Positions 1-8,487 of a stretch of DNA of 64,000 nucleotides are shown piece after piece. The notes beneath the pieces were generated by a model. The model saw nothing but the letters and a program-made list of their open reading frames with translations. It searched no databases and was not told the origin of the DNA. The stretch covers positions 744,001 through 808,000 of the forward strand of contig NZ_RQIT01000002.1 in assembly GCF_003837805.1 (NCBI RefSeq). The letters are read 5' to 3'. The position numbers were made by a program, and so were the translations under genes. Positions within the stretch are counted from its first letter, which is position 1; the number at the start of each line of letters is the position of its first letter. Origin of the DNA: Bradyrhizobium sp. RP6 (lineage in GTDB: Bacteria; Pseudomonadota; Alphaproteobacteria; Rhizobiales; Xanthobacteraceae).

Positions 1-1424
1 GCTATTTCAACCAGGACGTCGGCGAGATGTCTGGCCGCAGCGCGGTGGCCGAGGTGATGAACGGCGCCGGCCCCGTCAGCGAGGTCGCGGCCGAGCTGCG
101 CGAGCTCGAGGCCGCCATGGCCGATCCAGACAAGGCCGATCAGATGGACGAGATCATCGCGCGCTATGGCGAGGTGCAGCATCGTTTCGAGGAGCTCGAC
201 GGCTACGCGCTCGACGGCCGTGCGCGCGAAGCGCTGTCCGGTCTCGGCTTCAGCCAGGAGATGATGGACGGCGACGTCGGAAAACTTTCCGGCGGCTGGA
301 AGATGCGCGTGGCGCTGGCGCGCATTCTCCTGATGCGTCCCGACGTGATGCTGCTCGACGAACCGAGCAACCATCTCGACCTCGAAAGCCTGATCTGGCT
401 GGAAAAATTCCTGCACGACTACGAAGGCACGCTGCTGATGACCTCGCACGACCGCGAGTTCATCAACCGCGTCATCTCCAAGGTGATCGAGATCGATTCC
501 GGCTCGCTCACCACCTATACCGGCGACTACGAATTCTACGAGCAGCAGCGGGCGCAGAACGAGAAGCAGCAGCAGGCGCAGTTCGAGCGACAGCAGGCCA
601 TGCTCGCCAAGGAGATCAAGTTCATCGAGCGCTTCAAGGCGCGCGCCTCGCATGGGGCCCAGGTGCAGAGCCGGGTCAAGAAGCTCGACAAGATCGAGCG
701 CGTCGAGCCGCCGCGCCGCCGCCAGAGCGTCGCGTTCGACTTCCCGCCGGCGCCGCGCTCCGGCGAGGACGTCGTCGCGCTCAAGAACGTGCACAAGGGC
801 TATGGAGCTAAGCGCATCTATGACGGGCTCGACTTCATGATCCGCCGGAAGGAGCGCTGGTGCGTGATGGGCGTCAACGGCGCGGGCAAGTCGACGCTGC
901 TCAAGCTGGTGGCCGGTGCGAGCGAGCCGGACGAGGGCTCGGTGGCGCTCGGCGGCAGCGTCAAGATGGGCTATTTCGCCCAGCACGCGATGGACCTGCT
1001 CGACGGCGAGCAGACGGTGTTTGAGTCACTCGAATATGCGTTTCCGACCGCGGGGCAGGGCTCCTTGCGCGCGCTCGCCGGCTGCTTCGGCTTCTCCGGC
1101 GACGATGTCGAGAAGCGTTGCCGCGTGCTCTCAGGCGGCGAGAAGGCGCGCCTCGTGATGGCCAAGATGCTGTTCGACCCGCCGAACTTCCTGGTGCTGG
1201 ACGAGCCGACCAACCATCTCGACCTCGCCACCAAGGAGATGTTGATCAATGCGCTGTCGGACTTCGAGGGCACCATGCTGTTCGTCTCGCACGACCGGCA
1301 CTTCCTGGCGACGCTGTCGAACCGCGTGCTGGAGCTGACGCCGGAGGGGATTCATCAGTACGGCGGTGGCTATACGGAATACGTCGCGCGGACCGGTCAG
1401 GAGGCTCCGGGGCTGCGGAGCTAG
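1..1424 (+). CDS. ABC-F family ATPase, 5' end outside window
   Basis: This is a soluble protein with two ABC domains and no membrane segments. ABC-F proteins act on the ribosome or in translation quality control. The reading frame is open from base 3, so the true start and the first Walker A lie upstream of the window. The first domain shows the signature LSGGWKMRVALA and Walker B LLDEPSNHLD. A charged, glutamine-rich linker (about residues 170-220 from the ATG at 27) follows. The second domain has Walker A GVNGAGKST near 280, signature LSGGEKARL near 368 and Walker B VLDEPTNHLD near 392. The twin 'EP(S/T)NHLD' boxes are typical of ABC-F. The exact subfamily (Uup, EttA or other) cannot be fixed without the N-terminus. 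Confidence 0.93.
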   Translation, partial: YFNQDVGEMSGRSAVAEVMNGAGPVSEVAAELRELEAAMADPDKADQMDEIIARYGEVQHRFEELDGYALDGRAREALSGLGFSQEMMDGDVGKLSGGWKMRVALARILLMRPDVMLLDEPSNHLDLESLIWLEKFLHDYEGTLLMTSHDREFINRVISKVIEIDSGSLTTYTGDYEFYEQQRAQNEKQQQAQFERQQAMLAKEIKFIERFKARASHGAQVQSRVKKLDKIERVEPPRRRQSVAFDFPPAPRSGEDVVALKNVHKGYGAKRIYDGLDFMIRRKERWCVMGVNGAGKSTLLKLVAGASEPDEGSVALGGSVKMGYFAQHAMDLLDGEQTVFESLEYAFPTAGQGSLRALAGCFGFSGDDVEKRCRVLSGGEKARLVMAKMLFDPPNFLVLDEPTNHLDLATKEMLINALSDFEGTMLFVSHDRHFLATLSNRVLELTPEGIHQYGGGYTEYVARTGQEAPGLRS

Positions 1425-1494
1425 CATTCCGCTGCGCGGCTTGACGCGTTGACGCCTCGCGCTACGCTCCTCGAAAAAAGGGAGCGAAACAACC

Positions 1495-2370
1495 ATGAAG
1501 CAACTCCGGATCGGCGACATTACCATCGATGCGGTGATCGAGCGGGAAGGGCCGTGGCGGCGGCCGCAGGATTTCTTCCCGGCCTATGACGAGCGCGTGT
1601 TCGCCCGCCATCTGCCGACGATGGAGCCGGAGGTGTTCGACGCCGAGTGCGGTATGATGGTTATTACGTATCAGACCTTCGTGGTGCGGACGCCGCGCCA
1701 TACCATCCTGGTCGATACCTGCACCGGCGAGGACAAGGGTCATCCGCCGCCGTTCGACTTTCCCGGCAAGGAACGCTGGCGCAACGAATTGTTCGCGCTC
1801 GGCATCGGCTTCGAGCAGATCGACTACGTCTTCTGCACGCATCTGCACATCGACCATACTGGCTGGAATACGAGTTTGCGCGATGGACGCTGGGTGCCGA
1901 CGTTTCCGAACGCGAAATACGTATTCCACAAGGGCGAATATGCGGCCTGGGAAGCCGAGCATGCCAAGGGCAGCAATCCGCCGGGCACGGTCTTCCGCGA
2001 CAATTGCCTGCCGATCGTCGAGGCCGGGCAGGCGCTGCTGGTCGATGACGATTACGCGCTCGACGATACCGTGACGCTGACACCGACGCCGGGGCATTCG
2101 CCCTGCCATTGCTGCGTGAACATATTCTCCAGAGGCCACAGTGCGGTGATCGCGGGCGATCTCATGCATCACCAGATCCAGTGCCGCGAGCCGGACTGGT
2201 CGGCGAAGCCGGACTGGGATCCGAAGCAGTCGGCGGTGTCGCGGCGGAAGTTCTTCGCCTCCGTCGCGGATACCGACACGCTGATCCTGCCGGTGCATTT
2301 TCCGACGCCGACGGTGGGATGGATCAGGCCGCTGGATGGGGCGTTCGATTACCGCTTCAAGCGGGAGTGA
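1495..2370 (+). CDS. MBL-fold metallo-hydrolase
   Basis: This is a 291-residue metallo-beta-lactamase-fold hydrolase of the quorum-quenching lactonase/glyoxalase II-like group. The metal motif THLHIDHTG is present around residue 110, a further histidine lies in TPGHSPCH, and the late metal ligands are in AGDLMHH and PVHF. It has no signal peptide and is predicted cytosolic. The start at 1495 follows AGGGAGC-like purine-rich bases. It stands alone between the ABC-F gene and a dispersed repeat. The substrate is not predictable from sequence; lactones and related esters are possible for the family. Confidence 0.88.
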   Translation: MKQLRIGDITIDAVIEREGPWRRPQDFFPAYDERVFARHLPTMEPEVFDAECGMMVITYQTFVVRTPRHTILVDTCTGEDKGHPPPFDFPGKERWRNELFALGIGFEQIDYVFCTHLHIDHTGWNTSLRDGRWVPTFPNAKYVFHKGEYAAWEAEHAKGSNPPGTVFRDNCLPIVEAGQALLVDDDYALDDTVTLTPTPGHSPCHCCVNIFSRGHSAVIAGDLMHHQIQCREPDWSAKPDWDPKQSAVSRRKFFASVADTDTLILPVHFPTPTVGWIRPLDGAFDYRFKRE

Positions 2371-2379
2371 CTCTTTCCG

Positions 2380-2463
2380 TCATGGCCGGGCTTATCCCAG
2401 CCATCCACGTGCTTTGCCGCGCGGAAGCAAGAACATGGTTGCCCGGGACAAGCCCGGGCATGA
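2380..2463. repeat. Dispersed palindromic intergenic repeat
   Basis: The arms TCATGGCCGGGCTT (2380-2393) and AAGCCCGGGCATGA (2450-2463) are inverted with one mismatch and enclose about 56 bases. The motif 'GTCATGGCCGGGCTT..CCCGGCCATCCACG' is a familiar intergenic repeat in Bradyrhizobium genomes (known from memory, not searched). It follows the MBL gene and could form a hairpin in both transcripts of this convergent pair. Confidence 0.7.
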
Positions 2464-2514
2464 TGAGTTCGTGGAGCAATTGCTCGCTAAAGAATCAACG
2501 AACTCGCAGCGCCC

Positions 2515-2763
2515 TTACGCGCTGGTCTCGCACTTTTTCATGAAGCTGTTCTTGGCGGCGCCGGCGAGCGGCTTGCCGTCGGAGCCGACGGCCTTGGGTG
2601 CGCAGGCGTCGGCCTTGCACTTCTTCAGGAACGAGGACTTGGCGGCCCCGGCCAGCGGCTTGCCGTCCTTGCCGATCGCTTTGCTCTCGCAGGTTTCTTG
2701 TGCGAATGCCGAGCCCGCTGCAAAGGTGACAACAATCGCTGCGAGGAAAATCCGCTTCATCAT
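2515..2763 (-). CDS. PsiF-repeat secreted protein
   Basis: This is an 82-residue exported protein with a signal peptide (MMKRIFLAAIVVTFAAGSAFA). Two PsiF-type repeats follow, each with the pattern K-A-[IV]-G-x-DGKPLAGAAK-x-SF-[LM]-KKC, at about residues 26-52 and 53-80. Conserved cysteines lie at the repeat ends. PsiF proteins are small periplasmic proteins linked to phosphate starvation in enterics; the function is unknown. The start at 2763 was chosen because AGGAG stands six bases upstream. Confidence 0.88.
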   Translation of the reverse strand: MMKRIFLAAIVVTFAAGSAFAQETCESKAIGKDGKPLAGAAKSSFLKKCKADACAPKAVGSDGKPLAGAAKNSFMKKCETSA

Positions 2764-2964
2764 GGGTGTCTCCTGAAACCAGAAATGGCCGGGAGATTGG
2801 AGCCGGGAATCATGGCGCAATCAAGCAGGATGAGCGGACGTCGTCCGGTCGACGTACCGATTTTTCGGGCGCGGTCGGTGGCCGTCCATCCTTGTTGCAC
2901 TGCTCGCTGACCCCGGCGGGCGATCCTGCTAGCTTCGATCAGCTTGGCTGGATGGAGCATCGTT

Positions 2965-3429
2965 ATGGACGCCACGATCCCGAGGGGCGAACGATTGGCC
3001 GATCGGCATTCCCACCTGGTTCGGCCCCAGGACATGGACTGGCAGAAGACCCGCTTTCCGGGGTGCGAGGCCAAGACGCTGCTGTTCGATCGCCGCACGG
3101 GCCTGATGACCGCCCTGATGCGCTTTGCGCCGGGATCGGTGCTGCCCGATCACGAGCATGTCGGCATCGAGCAGAGCTGGGTGATCGAAGGCGCACTTGT
3201 CGACAAGGAGGGCCCGGCCGAGGGGATCGCATGCAAGGCCGGCGAATTCATCTGGCGCGAGGCGGGCAGCCGGCACGCCGCGTGGTGTCCGGACGGAGCC
3301 TTGATCCTGGCGATCTTCCAGGTGCCGAACAAGTTTTTCGAAGCCGACGGCCGCGTCGTCGACGCCTCCGGTCAGGACTGGGACGAGACGTGGGGGCACA
3401 CCGCGGCGCAGCGCGCGCGGAGCATCTGA
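2965..3429 (+). CDS. Cupin-domain protein (ChrR-like)
   Basis: This is a 154-residue single-domain cupin. The first cupin motif is visible as PGSVLPDHEHVGIEQSWVIEG and the second as GEFIWREAGSRHAAW, giving the expected histidine and glutamate metal ligands. The layout resembles the C-terminal cupin of ChrR anti-sigma factors, but the zinc-binding N-terminal domain is missing, so this is a stand-alone cupin. The ATG at 2965 is preferred over an in-frame TTG at 2944. Substrate and partner are unknown. Confidence 0.8.
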   Translation: MDATIPRGERLADRHSHLVRPQDMDWQKTRFPGCEAKTLLFDRRTGLMTALMRFAPGSVLPDHEHVGIEQSWVIEGALVDKEGPAEGIACKAGEFIWREAGSRHAAWCPDGALILAIFQVPNKFFEADGRVVDASGQDWDETWGHTAAQRARSI

Positions 3430-3435
3430 CCGACT

Positions 3436-4398
3436 TCAGGCACCCCGCGCGAGCAGTGCCTTGAAGTCAGCGCGTGCGCGCTGCGCTTCGGCGCGTGCGA
3501 CCTCGGAGGCATCGCCCATGCCGAAATAGCCATGGATCAGGCCGGGGCCCTCATGATGCTTGACGCGGACGCCGGCGGCTTCCAGTGCCCGCGCATAAGC
3601 GGCGCCCTCGTCGCGCAAGGGATCGAACCAGGCGGTGGTCACGACCGCGGGTGCGACGCCGGCAAGGGATCCCGCGCGCAGTGGCGAGACGCGCCAGTCC
3701 GCGGCATGGCCGGGATCGGCGAGATAGTGGCCGCAAAACCATTCCATCGTGGCGCGCGTAAGGAAGTAGCCTTCGGCATTCTCGGCGCGAGACGGAAAGC
3801 GCGCGTTCTCGCCCGCATCGGCGTAAGCGCCGAAGACATCGGTCACGGGATAGACCAGCAATTGCGCGGCCAGCCTGATGCCGGCGTCGCGGCAGGCGAT
3901 CGCGGTGGTGGCCGCGAGATTGCCGCCGGCGCTGTCGCCGGCAACGCCCATGCGGCTTGCGTCGCCGCCAAATTCCGCGACGCGGCCAAACACGTCGCTC
4001 ACGGCGGCAAAGGCATCCTCGAACGCACCGGGAAAGCGCGTCTCGGGCGGACGGAGATAGTCGACGGAGACGACCACCGCGCCGGTCTCGATCGCAAGAT
4101 TGCGCGCCTGCCGGTCGTGGGTCTCGAGGTCGCCGGCAACCCAGCCGCCGCCGTGGAAGAACACCACGGTCGGTGCCGGCGTGGTGCCGGCCCGATAAAT
4201 ACGTGCATCGAGCGGTCCGGCGCCGCCTTTCACCTTGACGTCCTGCACGCTATCGACGGGCGGGGGCGGTATGGCCGCGCGCGAGGCAGCCAGTGCGCGC
4301 AAGGAATCGCGGGCGCTCTGTGGCGTCATCGTGGTGGGATCGCGCATCGGCATGAGCGGAATGATCTGGGCGATGACGGGATCGAGCGGCGCGGCCAT
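3436..4398 (-). CDS. Alpha/beta hydrolase, HSL-type esterase
   Basis: This is a 320-residue carboxylesterase of the hormone-sensitive-lipase family. It has the oxyanion motif HGGGW (about residue 80), the nucleophile elbow GDSAGGN (about 153), an aspartate in WFDPLRDEG and the catalytic histidine in GLIHGYF near the C-terminus. There is no signal peptide. It is convergent with the cupin gene. Substrates of this family are short-chain esters; the natural one here is not deducible. Confidence 0.9.
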   Translation of the reverse strand: MAAPLDPVIAQIIPLMPMRDPTTMTPQSARDSLRALAASRAAIPPPPVDSVQDVKVKGGAGPLDARIYRAGTTPAPTVVFFHGGGWVAGDLETHDRQARNLAIETGAVVVSVDYLRPPETRFPGAFEDAFAAVSDVFGRVAEFGGDASRMGVAGDSAGGNLAATTAIACRDAGIRLAAQLLVYPVTDVFGAYADAGENARFPSRAENAEGYFLTRATMEWFCGHYLADPGHAADWRVSPLRAGSLAGVAPAVVTTAWFDPLRDEGAAYARALEAAGVRVKHHEGPGLIHGYFGMGDASEVARAEAQRARADFKALLARGA

Positions 4399-4528
4399 TT
4401 TGAGTCCTCACGGGGTGTGGCGGGTCCACACAGAGTTTTTGGTCTTGCTTGGTCGTGAGCATAGGTTTTGCGCGCCGCGTCGGCAACCGGCACCGCGCTG
4501 CAACGAACGAGGCAGGGAGGTTCACGAG

Positions 4529-5206
4529 GTGGAATTCGAAACGCTGGTCCAGTCGCGCCGCAGCGTGCGCGGCTTCCGGAACGAGCCGGTGCCGCGCGCG
4601 GTGATCGAGGCGATCATCGAAAGCGCCAAGCGCGCGCCGTCGTCGATGAACACACAGCCCTGGCATGTCCACGTGCTCACCGGCACACCTCTGGAAGAGG
4701 TGCGCCGCCGCAACATGGAGGAGATGGCCAGCGGCGCCACGGTCAAACGCGACATCGTCAGCCACGGCGAGTATCAGGGTGTGCACCGCACGCGCCAGGT
4801 CGACATCGCCAAGAAGCTGTTCGGCGCGATGGGAATCGCGCGTGACGACAAGCCGATGCGGCAGGACTGGGTGCTGCGCGGCTTCCGCCAGTTCGACGCG
4901 CCGGTCTCGCTTGTGCTGACTTACGACCGTGTCCTCGATCCCGGCGCGGTCTGCCATTTCGATCTCGGCGCGCTCTGCTACGGTATCGTGCTTGCGGCGT
5001 GGGACCGCGGCCTCGGCTCCGTGATCAACGGACAGGGCATCATGCGTTCCGACATCGTGCGCGAGGTCGCCAGGATTCCGGAGAATGAGGTCATCATGAC
5101 CTGCGTCGCGATGGGCTATCCCGACGACAGCTTCGCCGCGAATGCCGTTCGCTCGGACCGCGAGCACAACGACGAGTTCGTGCGTTACGTGGGTTTTGCC
5201 GATTAG
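4529..5206 (+). CDS. Nitroreductase family protein
   Basis: This is a 225-residue FMN-dependent NAD(P)H oxidoreductase of the nitroreductase fold. The N-terminal SRRSVRGF motif binds FMN phosphate. PSSMNTQPW and the later LGALCYGIVLAAWDRGLGS and GYPDD segments fit the family. The GTG at 4529 is chosen because GGGAGG lies eight bases upstream; longer in-frame versions run into the divergent esterase promoter. The family reduces nitro groups, quinones or flavins. Confidence 0.88.
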   Translation: MEFETLVQSRRSVRGFRNEPVPRAVIEAIIESAKRAPSSMNTQPWHVHVLTGTPLEEVRRRNMEEMASGATVKRDIVSHGEYQGVHRTRQVDIAKKLFGAMGIARDDKPMRQDWVLRGFRQFDAPVSLVLTYDRVLDPGAVCHFDLGALCYGIVLAAWDRGLGSVINGQGIMRSDIVREVARIPENEVIMTCVAMGYPDDSFAANAVRSDREHNDEFVRYVGFAD

Positions 5207-5337
5207 CACGACAGGAGGAGATTATTCTCTGGCGGAAATTTTTGCTGCGGTGTCGCGAGTGGCCTCTTGCAATCTCGAGGGTGCAGGAGGAACAATATGC
5301 GGACTGATAGGTTTGTTGCTGGCGCGAGGGAATTGAC

Positions 5338-5541
5338 ATGCGGCGGCTGGCTAGCCTGGTTCGACGGTTCTTCGGTCCGCGAGTGCGGCACACGATCGAT
5401 GACGATCCAAGTCTTCCTTTCACAGCCGAAGAGTTCGGCCGGCTGATACGCAGCGGCCGGCACGAGGACATGAAGCTGCTGGCCGAGGGGCTGGCCTGCC
5501 GGTCCATCCCGCACCGCGCCAGCTACCGCGCCACCCATTAG
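5338..5541 (+). CDS. Small hypothetical protein
   Basis: This 67-residue reading frame has a GAGGG element seven bases before the ATG. The N-terminus is arginine-rich (MRRLASLVRRFF) and a possible helix follows (TAEEFGRLIRSGRHEDMKLLAEGL). No family is recognised. It is isolated and could be spurious, but its coding-like third-position GC and ribosome site support it modestly. Confidence 0.4.
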   Translation: MRRLASLVRRFFGPRVRHTIDDDPSLPFTAEEFGRLIRSGRHEDMKLLAEGLACRSIPHRASYRATH

Positions 5542-5568
5542 GCCGCGTTCGAGGCGGGTCTGCCGCGC

Positions 5569-6726
5569 TCACCGCGTGAGCGCGACCGGCTTGAATGAGT
5601 GGACCAGTGCTTTTTCCAGCTTCCCATTCATCCCGCACAGGATTTTGTAGGCCTCCGCGCGCGGCATGGTCGGCTTGTAGTGCCGGTGCTCGATCAGCGC
5701 CGCAAAAATATCCGAGATCGTTAGAATTCGTACGATGTCGCCAATGCTCTCGGCGCAGAGCGCGTCGGGATAGCCGCTGCCGTCGAGGTACTCGTGATGA
5801 TGGCGGACGGCATCGAGTATCTCCGGCGAGATCCCGTGATGCCCCTTGAGAAATTCGTAGCCGGCGGCGGGATGCGTTTCGATCAGCGCGCGTTCGGCGG
5901 CATCGAGTCGGCCCGGCTTGTCGAGGATGGCGAGCTGTATCTGCGCCTTGCCGATGTCGTGGAACATGGCAGCCGAGTAGAGACGTTCCAGGTCGGTCCT
6001 GCCGACGCCGAGGCTCAGTCCGAAGTCGATGGCCACGCCGGTCACGAGCAGGCAATGCTGATAGGTTCCTTCGTGATGGCGCCGCACCGTCATGAGCCAT
6101 TCCGTCAGGCCATGCTGGGTGATACGGTCGGCAATCTGGCGACCGGCTTCCCTGGCGCCGTCGACGTCGAGCGGTTGGCCGAGGGTCACAGCCGTGAACA
6201 TCGATGCGATCGCGGTCGCGGCGGTCTCGACGGCGTTGCCAGGTTGCGACGTGTCGCCTGACGAAGCGGGTACGCCGTCGGCCGGATCGGCCAGCGCCGC
6301 CAGCAGCCTGGTCCGGCTGACTGTGGCGGGAAGGACCAGCGTCGCCCCGAGCGCGTAGGCTTGCGAGATGCAGACGTGGGAGGCGTGCTCGAGCAGGAAG
6401 ATGCGCTTCCTGGCCTTCGCCAGCTTGGTGGCGCGCTTCTTGATCGCGGCGATGTTGTCGACGTCGCGGAGCTCCGCGCGGATGACGATGGCGGCCGGCG
6501 TCTGCGACAGCTTGGAATCGGCAACGAGCCGCTCGCCAGCAATGGTGAATTTCTCTTCGAGGATCGAGCAGACGCCCGAAAGCTTGTCGGACGTGTCCGC
6601 CAGCACGTGCAGGAAGGGGCGATCCGTTCGCGACTGACGGATGCCGCCTTCACCATTGACCGGGCCGGATCTGGTTGGCGCGTGCTGCACGATCTGACCT
6701 GCACTTTTCGACTGTATCAATGTCAA
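5569..6726 (-). CDS. HD-GYP domain protein, putative c-di-GMP phosphodiesterase
   Basis: This is a 385-residue protein. Residues 38-145 look like a degenerate receiver-type domain without the usual phospho-acceptor pocket, and residues 180-360 form an HD-GYP domain. The HD pair is in MFHDIGK (256-260), followed by HPAAGYEFL, HHHEYLDGSGYP (309-320) and an ISDIFAAL segment. HD-GYP proteins hydrolyse cyclic di-GMP to GMP. It is the last gene of a three-gene unit with a PilZ protein (22-base gap) and a DUF2336 protein, which supports a c-di-GMP role. Confidence 0.9.
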   Translation of the reverse strand: MTLIQSKSAGQIVQHAPTRSGPVNGEGGIRQSRTDRPFLHVLADTSDKLSGVCSILEEKFTIAGERLVADSKLSQTPAAIVIRAELRDVDNIAAIKKRATKLAKARKRIFLLEHASHVCISQAYALGATLVLPATVSRTRLLAALADPADGVPASSGDTSQPGNAVETAATAIASMFTAVTLGQPLDVDGAREAGRQIADRITQHGLTEWLMTVRRHHEGTYQHCLLVTGVAIDFGLSLGVGRTDLERLYSAAMFHDIGKAQIQLAILDKPGRLDAAERALIETHPAAGYEFLKGHHGISPEILDAVRHHHEYLDGSGYPDALCAESIGDIVRILTISDIFAALIEHRHYKPTMPRAEAYKILCGMNGKLEKALVHSFKPVALTR

Positions 6727-6748
6727 ACAGCGGGTGGAATATTCGAAT

Positions 6749-7078
6749 CTATTTGCTCTGAGCCGCGGTCTGCGCAGGCGCTGGTGTGCCTGCAGGTTTC
6801 TTCTTGCCGTCGGCCGTCACGAAGTGGACTCCAGCCGTGGTGCCGTCGATCCAGACCAGTTCGCAGCGCCGATAGGCGAGGCCGGTCGACGACAGCAGCA
6901 TGAAGAACTCCTTGGCCTGGAGCACGTCGAGCGTGCCCTCGACCTCGATCTTGGCGCCGCTTTGCGACACGTCGAGCAATACGCAACGGCGTCGCCAGGT
7001 GCCGTCCGATCCCATGAGGTTGACCGGCTGCCTGTGGTCCATTTTCACGCGAGAGGCCTTGCGACCGTCGAATTTCAT
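6749..7078 (-). CDS. PilZ domain protein
   Basis: This is a 109-residue PilZ protein. It has a basic N-terminal stretch (GRKASRVKMDHRQPV) and the DxSxxG-type motif DVSQSGAKIEV, followed by beta strands (CELVWIDGTTAGVHF). The tail is alanine/proline-rich. PilZ domains bind c-di-GMP through the basic residues and the DxSxxG box; the first motif is not a textbook RxxxR, so binding is likely but unproven. The start overlaps the end of the DUF2336 gene by four bases (ATGA), implying translational coupling. Confidence 0.85.
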   Translation of the reverse strand: MKFDGRKASRVKMDHRQPVNLMGSDGTWRRRCVLLDVSQSGAKIEVEGTLDVLQAKEFFMLLSSTGLAYRRCELVWIDGTTAGVHFVTADGKKKPAGTPAPAQTAAQSK

Positions 7079-8187
7079 CGGTTAATCCCCATCTTTTTTG
7101 CACCGCGATGTTCCCGACTGCTCTCCTTGGCGTTCGCGGCAATTTCTCCCCAGCGCACCGTCCATTGGCTGGTCGACAGAAGCAGTGTCTCGAAAATGTG
7201 CTGCGCGCGTTCGCGTTCGGCGAAGGAAAGCCTTCTGCCGCAGCGATTGCTCAAGATGGCCAACGTGGTCTGCCAGTTCAGCCGCGAGGCACGGCAGGCC
7301 ATCACGAGACCCTCGCAATCGTCGTCGGTCATGACATGCTCGACGATTTCGATGGGAGTCCCCGAAAGCACCGATAGCGCCGTGACGAGGTTGGCGGTCT
7401 CGCCGCGGATGGCGAAGCGGTTGACCGTGGAATCGTTGAGCTTGCCGATGCGGTTCAGCGCGACGATCTCCGGGCGCGCGCTTGCATAGGCGGCCGCGCT
7501 GGGCAGCTTGGGGACGATTGGCGCGGCCGTTGCGGCTGGAGGCGAGACGGTCGCCTTCGTCCCTGTGCCGGATGTCGGAGCCGGTGAGGCCGACAGCAAC
7601 TTTCGCATGATCGGATCCGGCGTGTCCGGCCTGAGCGCCAGCGCCTTCGTGAGTTCATCATCCGTCAGGCACTTCTCGACGAGCCTGGCGTAGGCAGCGT
7701 CAGAGAATCGTGCCTCTGTGTTGGCGATCAGCGCAATGCAAACGCTGCGGGCGCCGCCCTCGATCAGCGTCTCGATCACCGGCGGATCGATAGGCGCGCG
7801 GGCTGCGATCGCGCGTTGCTGCCGCTCGTCGCTCGAGGCCGCGATCGACTTGAGATCGGCCGTGGACAGTGACTGCGATCTCAGCAAGACAGGGCACGCC
7901 ACCTTCGGATCGTGGTGTGAGGCGAGACGTTGCACCGTCTTCGGCGGAGCTACCGCGAGCTCCGCAAGTGCCGTGCTGAGCTCAATCAGCGCACTGGCCT
8001 CGACCCGCTCCGTCAGTCGCAGCAGAACGCCGTCGACCACATTGGCGAGCAATTCCTGGGACCGGTCGCGGCTGCTGGCGAGCAGCTGCATGATGCCGGA
8101 GAGAACGCGCGCGCAGCGGTCTAGCGGACACGTTGCGACCGCGTCCTCCAATTCGACCAGAACATCAGCAGGCGAATTTGCCGTCAT
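7075..8187 (-). CDS. DUF2336 domain protein
   Basis: This is a 370-residue, alanine- and leucine-rich, all-helical protein resembling HEAT-like DUF2336 proteins, which are frequent in alphaproteobacteria. The central repeats (ASHHDPKVACPVLLRS, AARAPIDPPVIETLIEGG) fit that family. The region around residues 205-235 is proline-rich and likely a linker. It is the first gene of the unit with PilZ and HD-GYP. DUF2336 proteins have no firm general function; context suggests a c-di-GMP signalling partner. The 300 bases upstream (8188-8487) hold the divergent promoters for this gene and an AraC regulator, with no further feature seen. Confidence 0.82.
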   Translation of the reverse strand: MTANSPADVLVELEDAVATCPLDRCARVLSGIMQLLASSRDRSQELLANVVDGVLLRLTERVEASALIELSTALAELAVAPPKTVQRLASHHDPKVACPVLLRSQSLSTADLKSIAASSDERQQRAIAARAPIDPPVIETLIEGGARSVCIALIANTEARFSDAAYARLVEKCLTDDELTKALALRPDTPDPIMRKLLSASPAPTSGTGTKATVSPPAATAAPIVPKLPSAAAYASARPEIVALNRIGKLNDSTVNRFAIRGETANLVTALSVLSGTPIEIVEHVMTDDDCEGLVMACRASRLNWQTTLAILSNRCGRRLSFAERERAQHIFETLLLSTSQWTVRWGEIAANAKESSREHRGAKKMGINR

Positions 8188-8487
8188 GGCAGGGCCTGAA
8201 ATTCGAAATAACTTTGACGATCAAACGACGGCTATTGCGCCTCAAAGTCGTTAATTTTGAATTTTAGGGATCGAAAGTCGGGTAATCCGGCACCGTCAAC
8301 TGGGCGGGAAACGCTATCGAAATTTGGCGAGAGACAGACGTGCCCGCTTTTTCTTTCAACTGGCTCCTCGCTAATTGGTCAGGACACGTTAAGATTGATC
8401 CTTTCAAGGTAACGGAAAACCGAAGGGGGAAACGAACCGGCGTCGCGGCCGGACGCACGTCTACGCCACGTTGCGTTTCATATTTTC

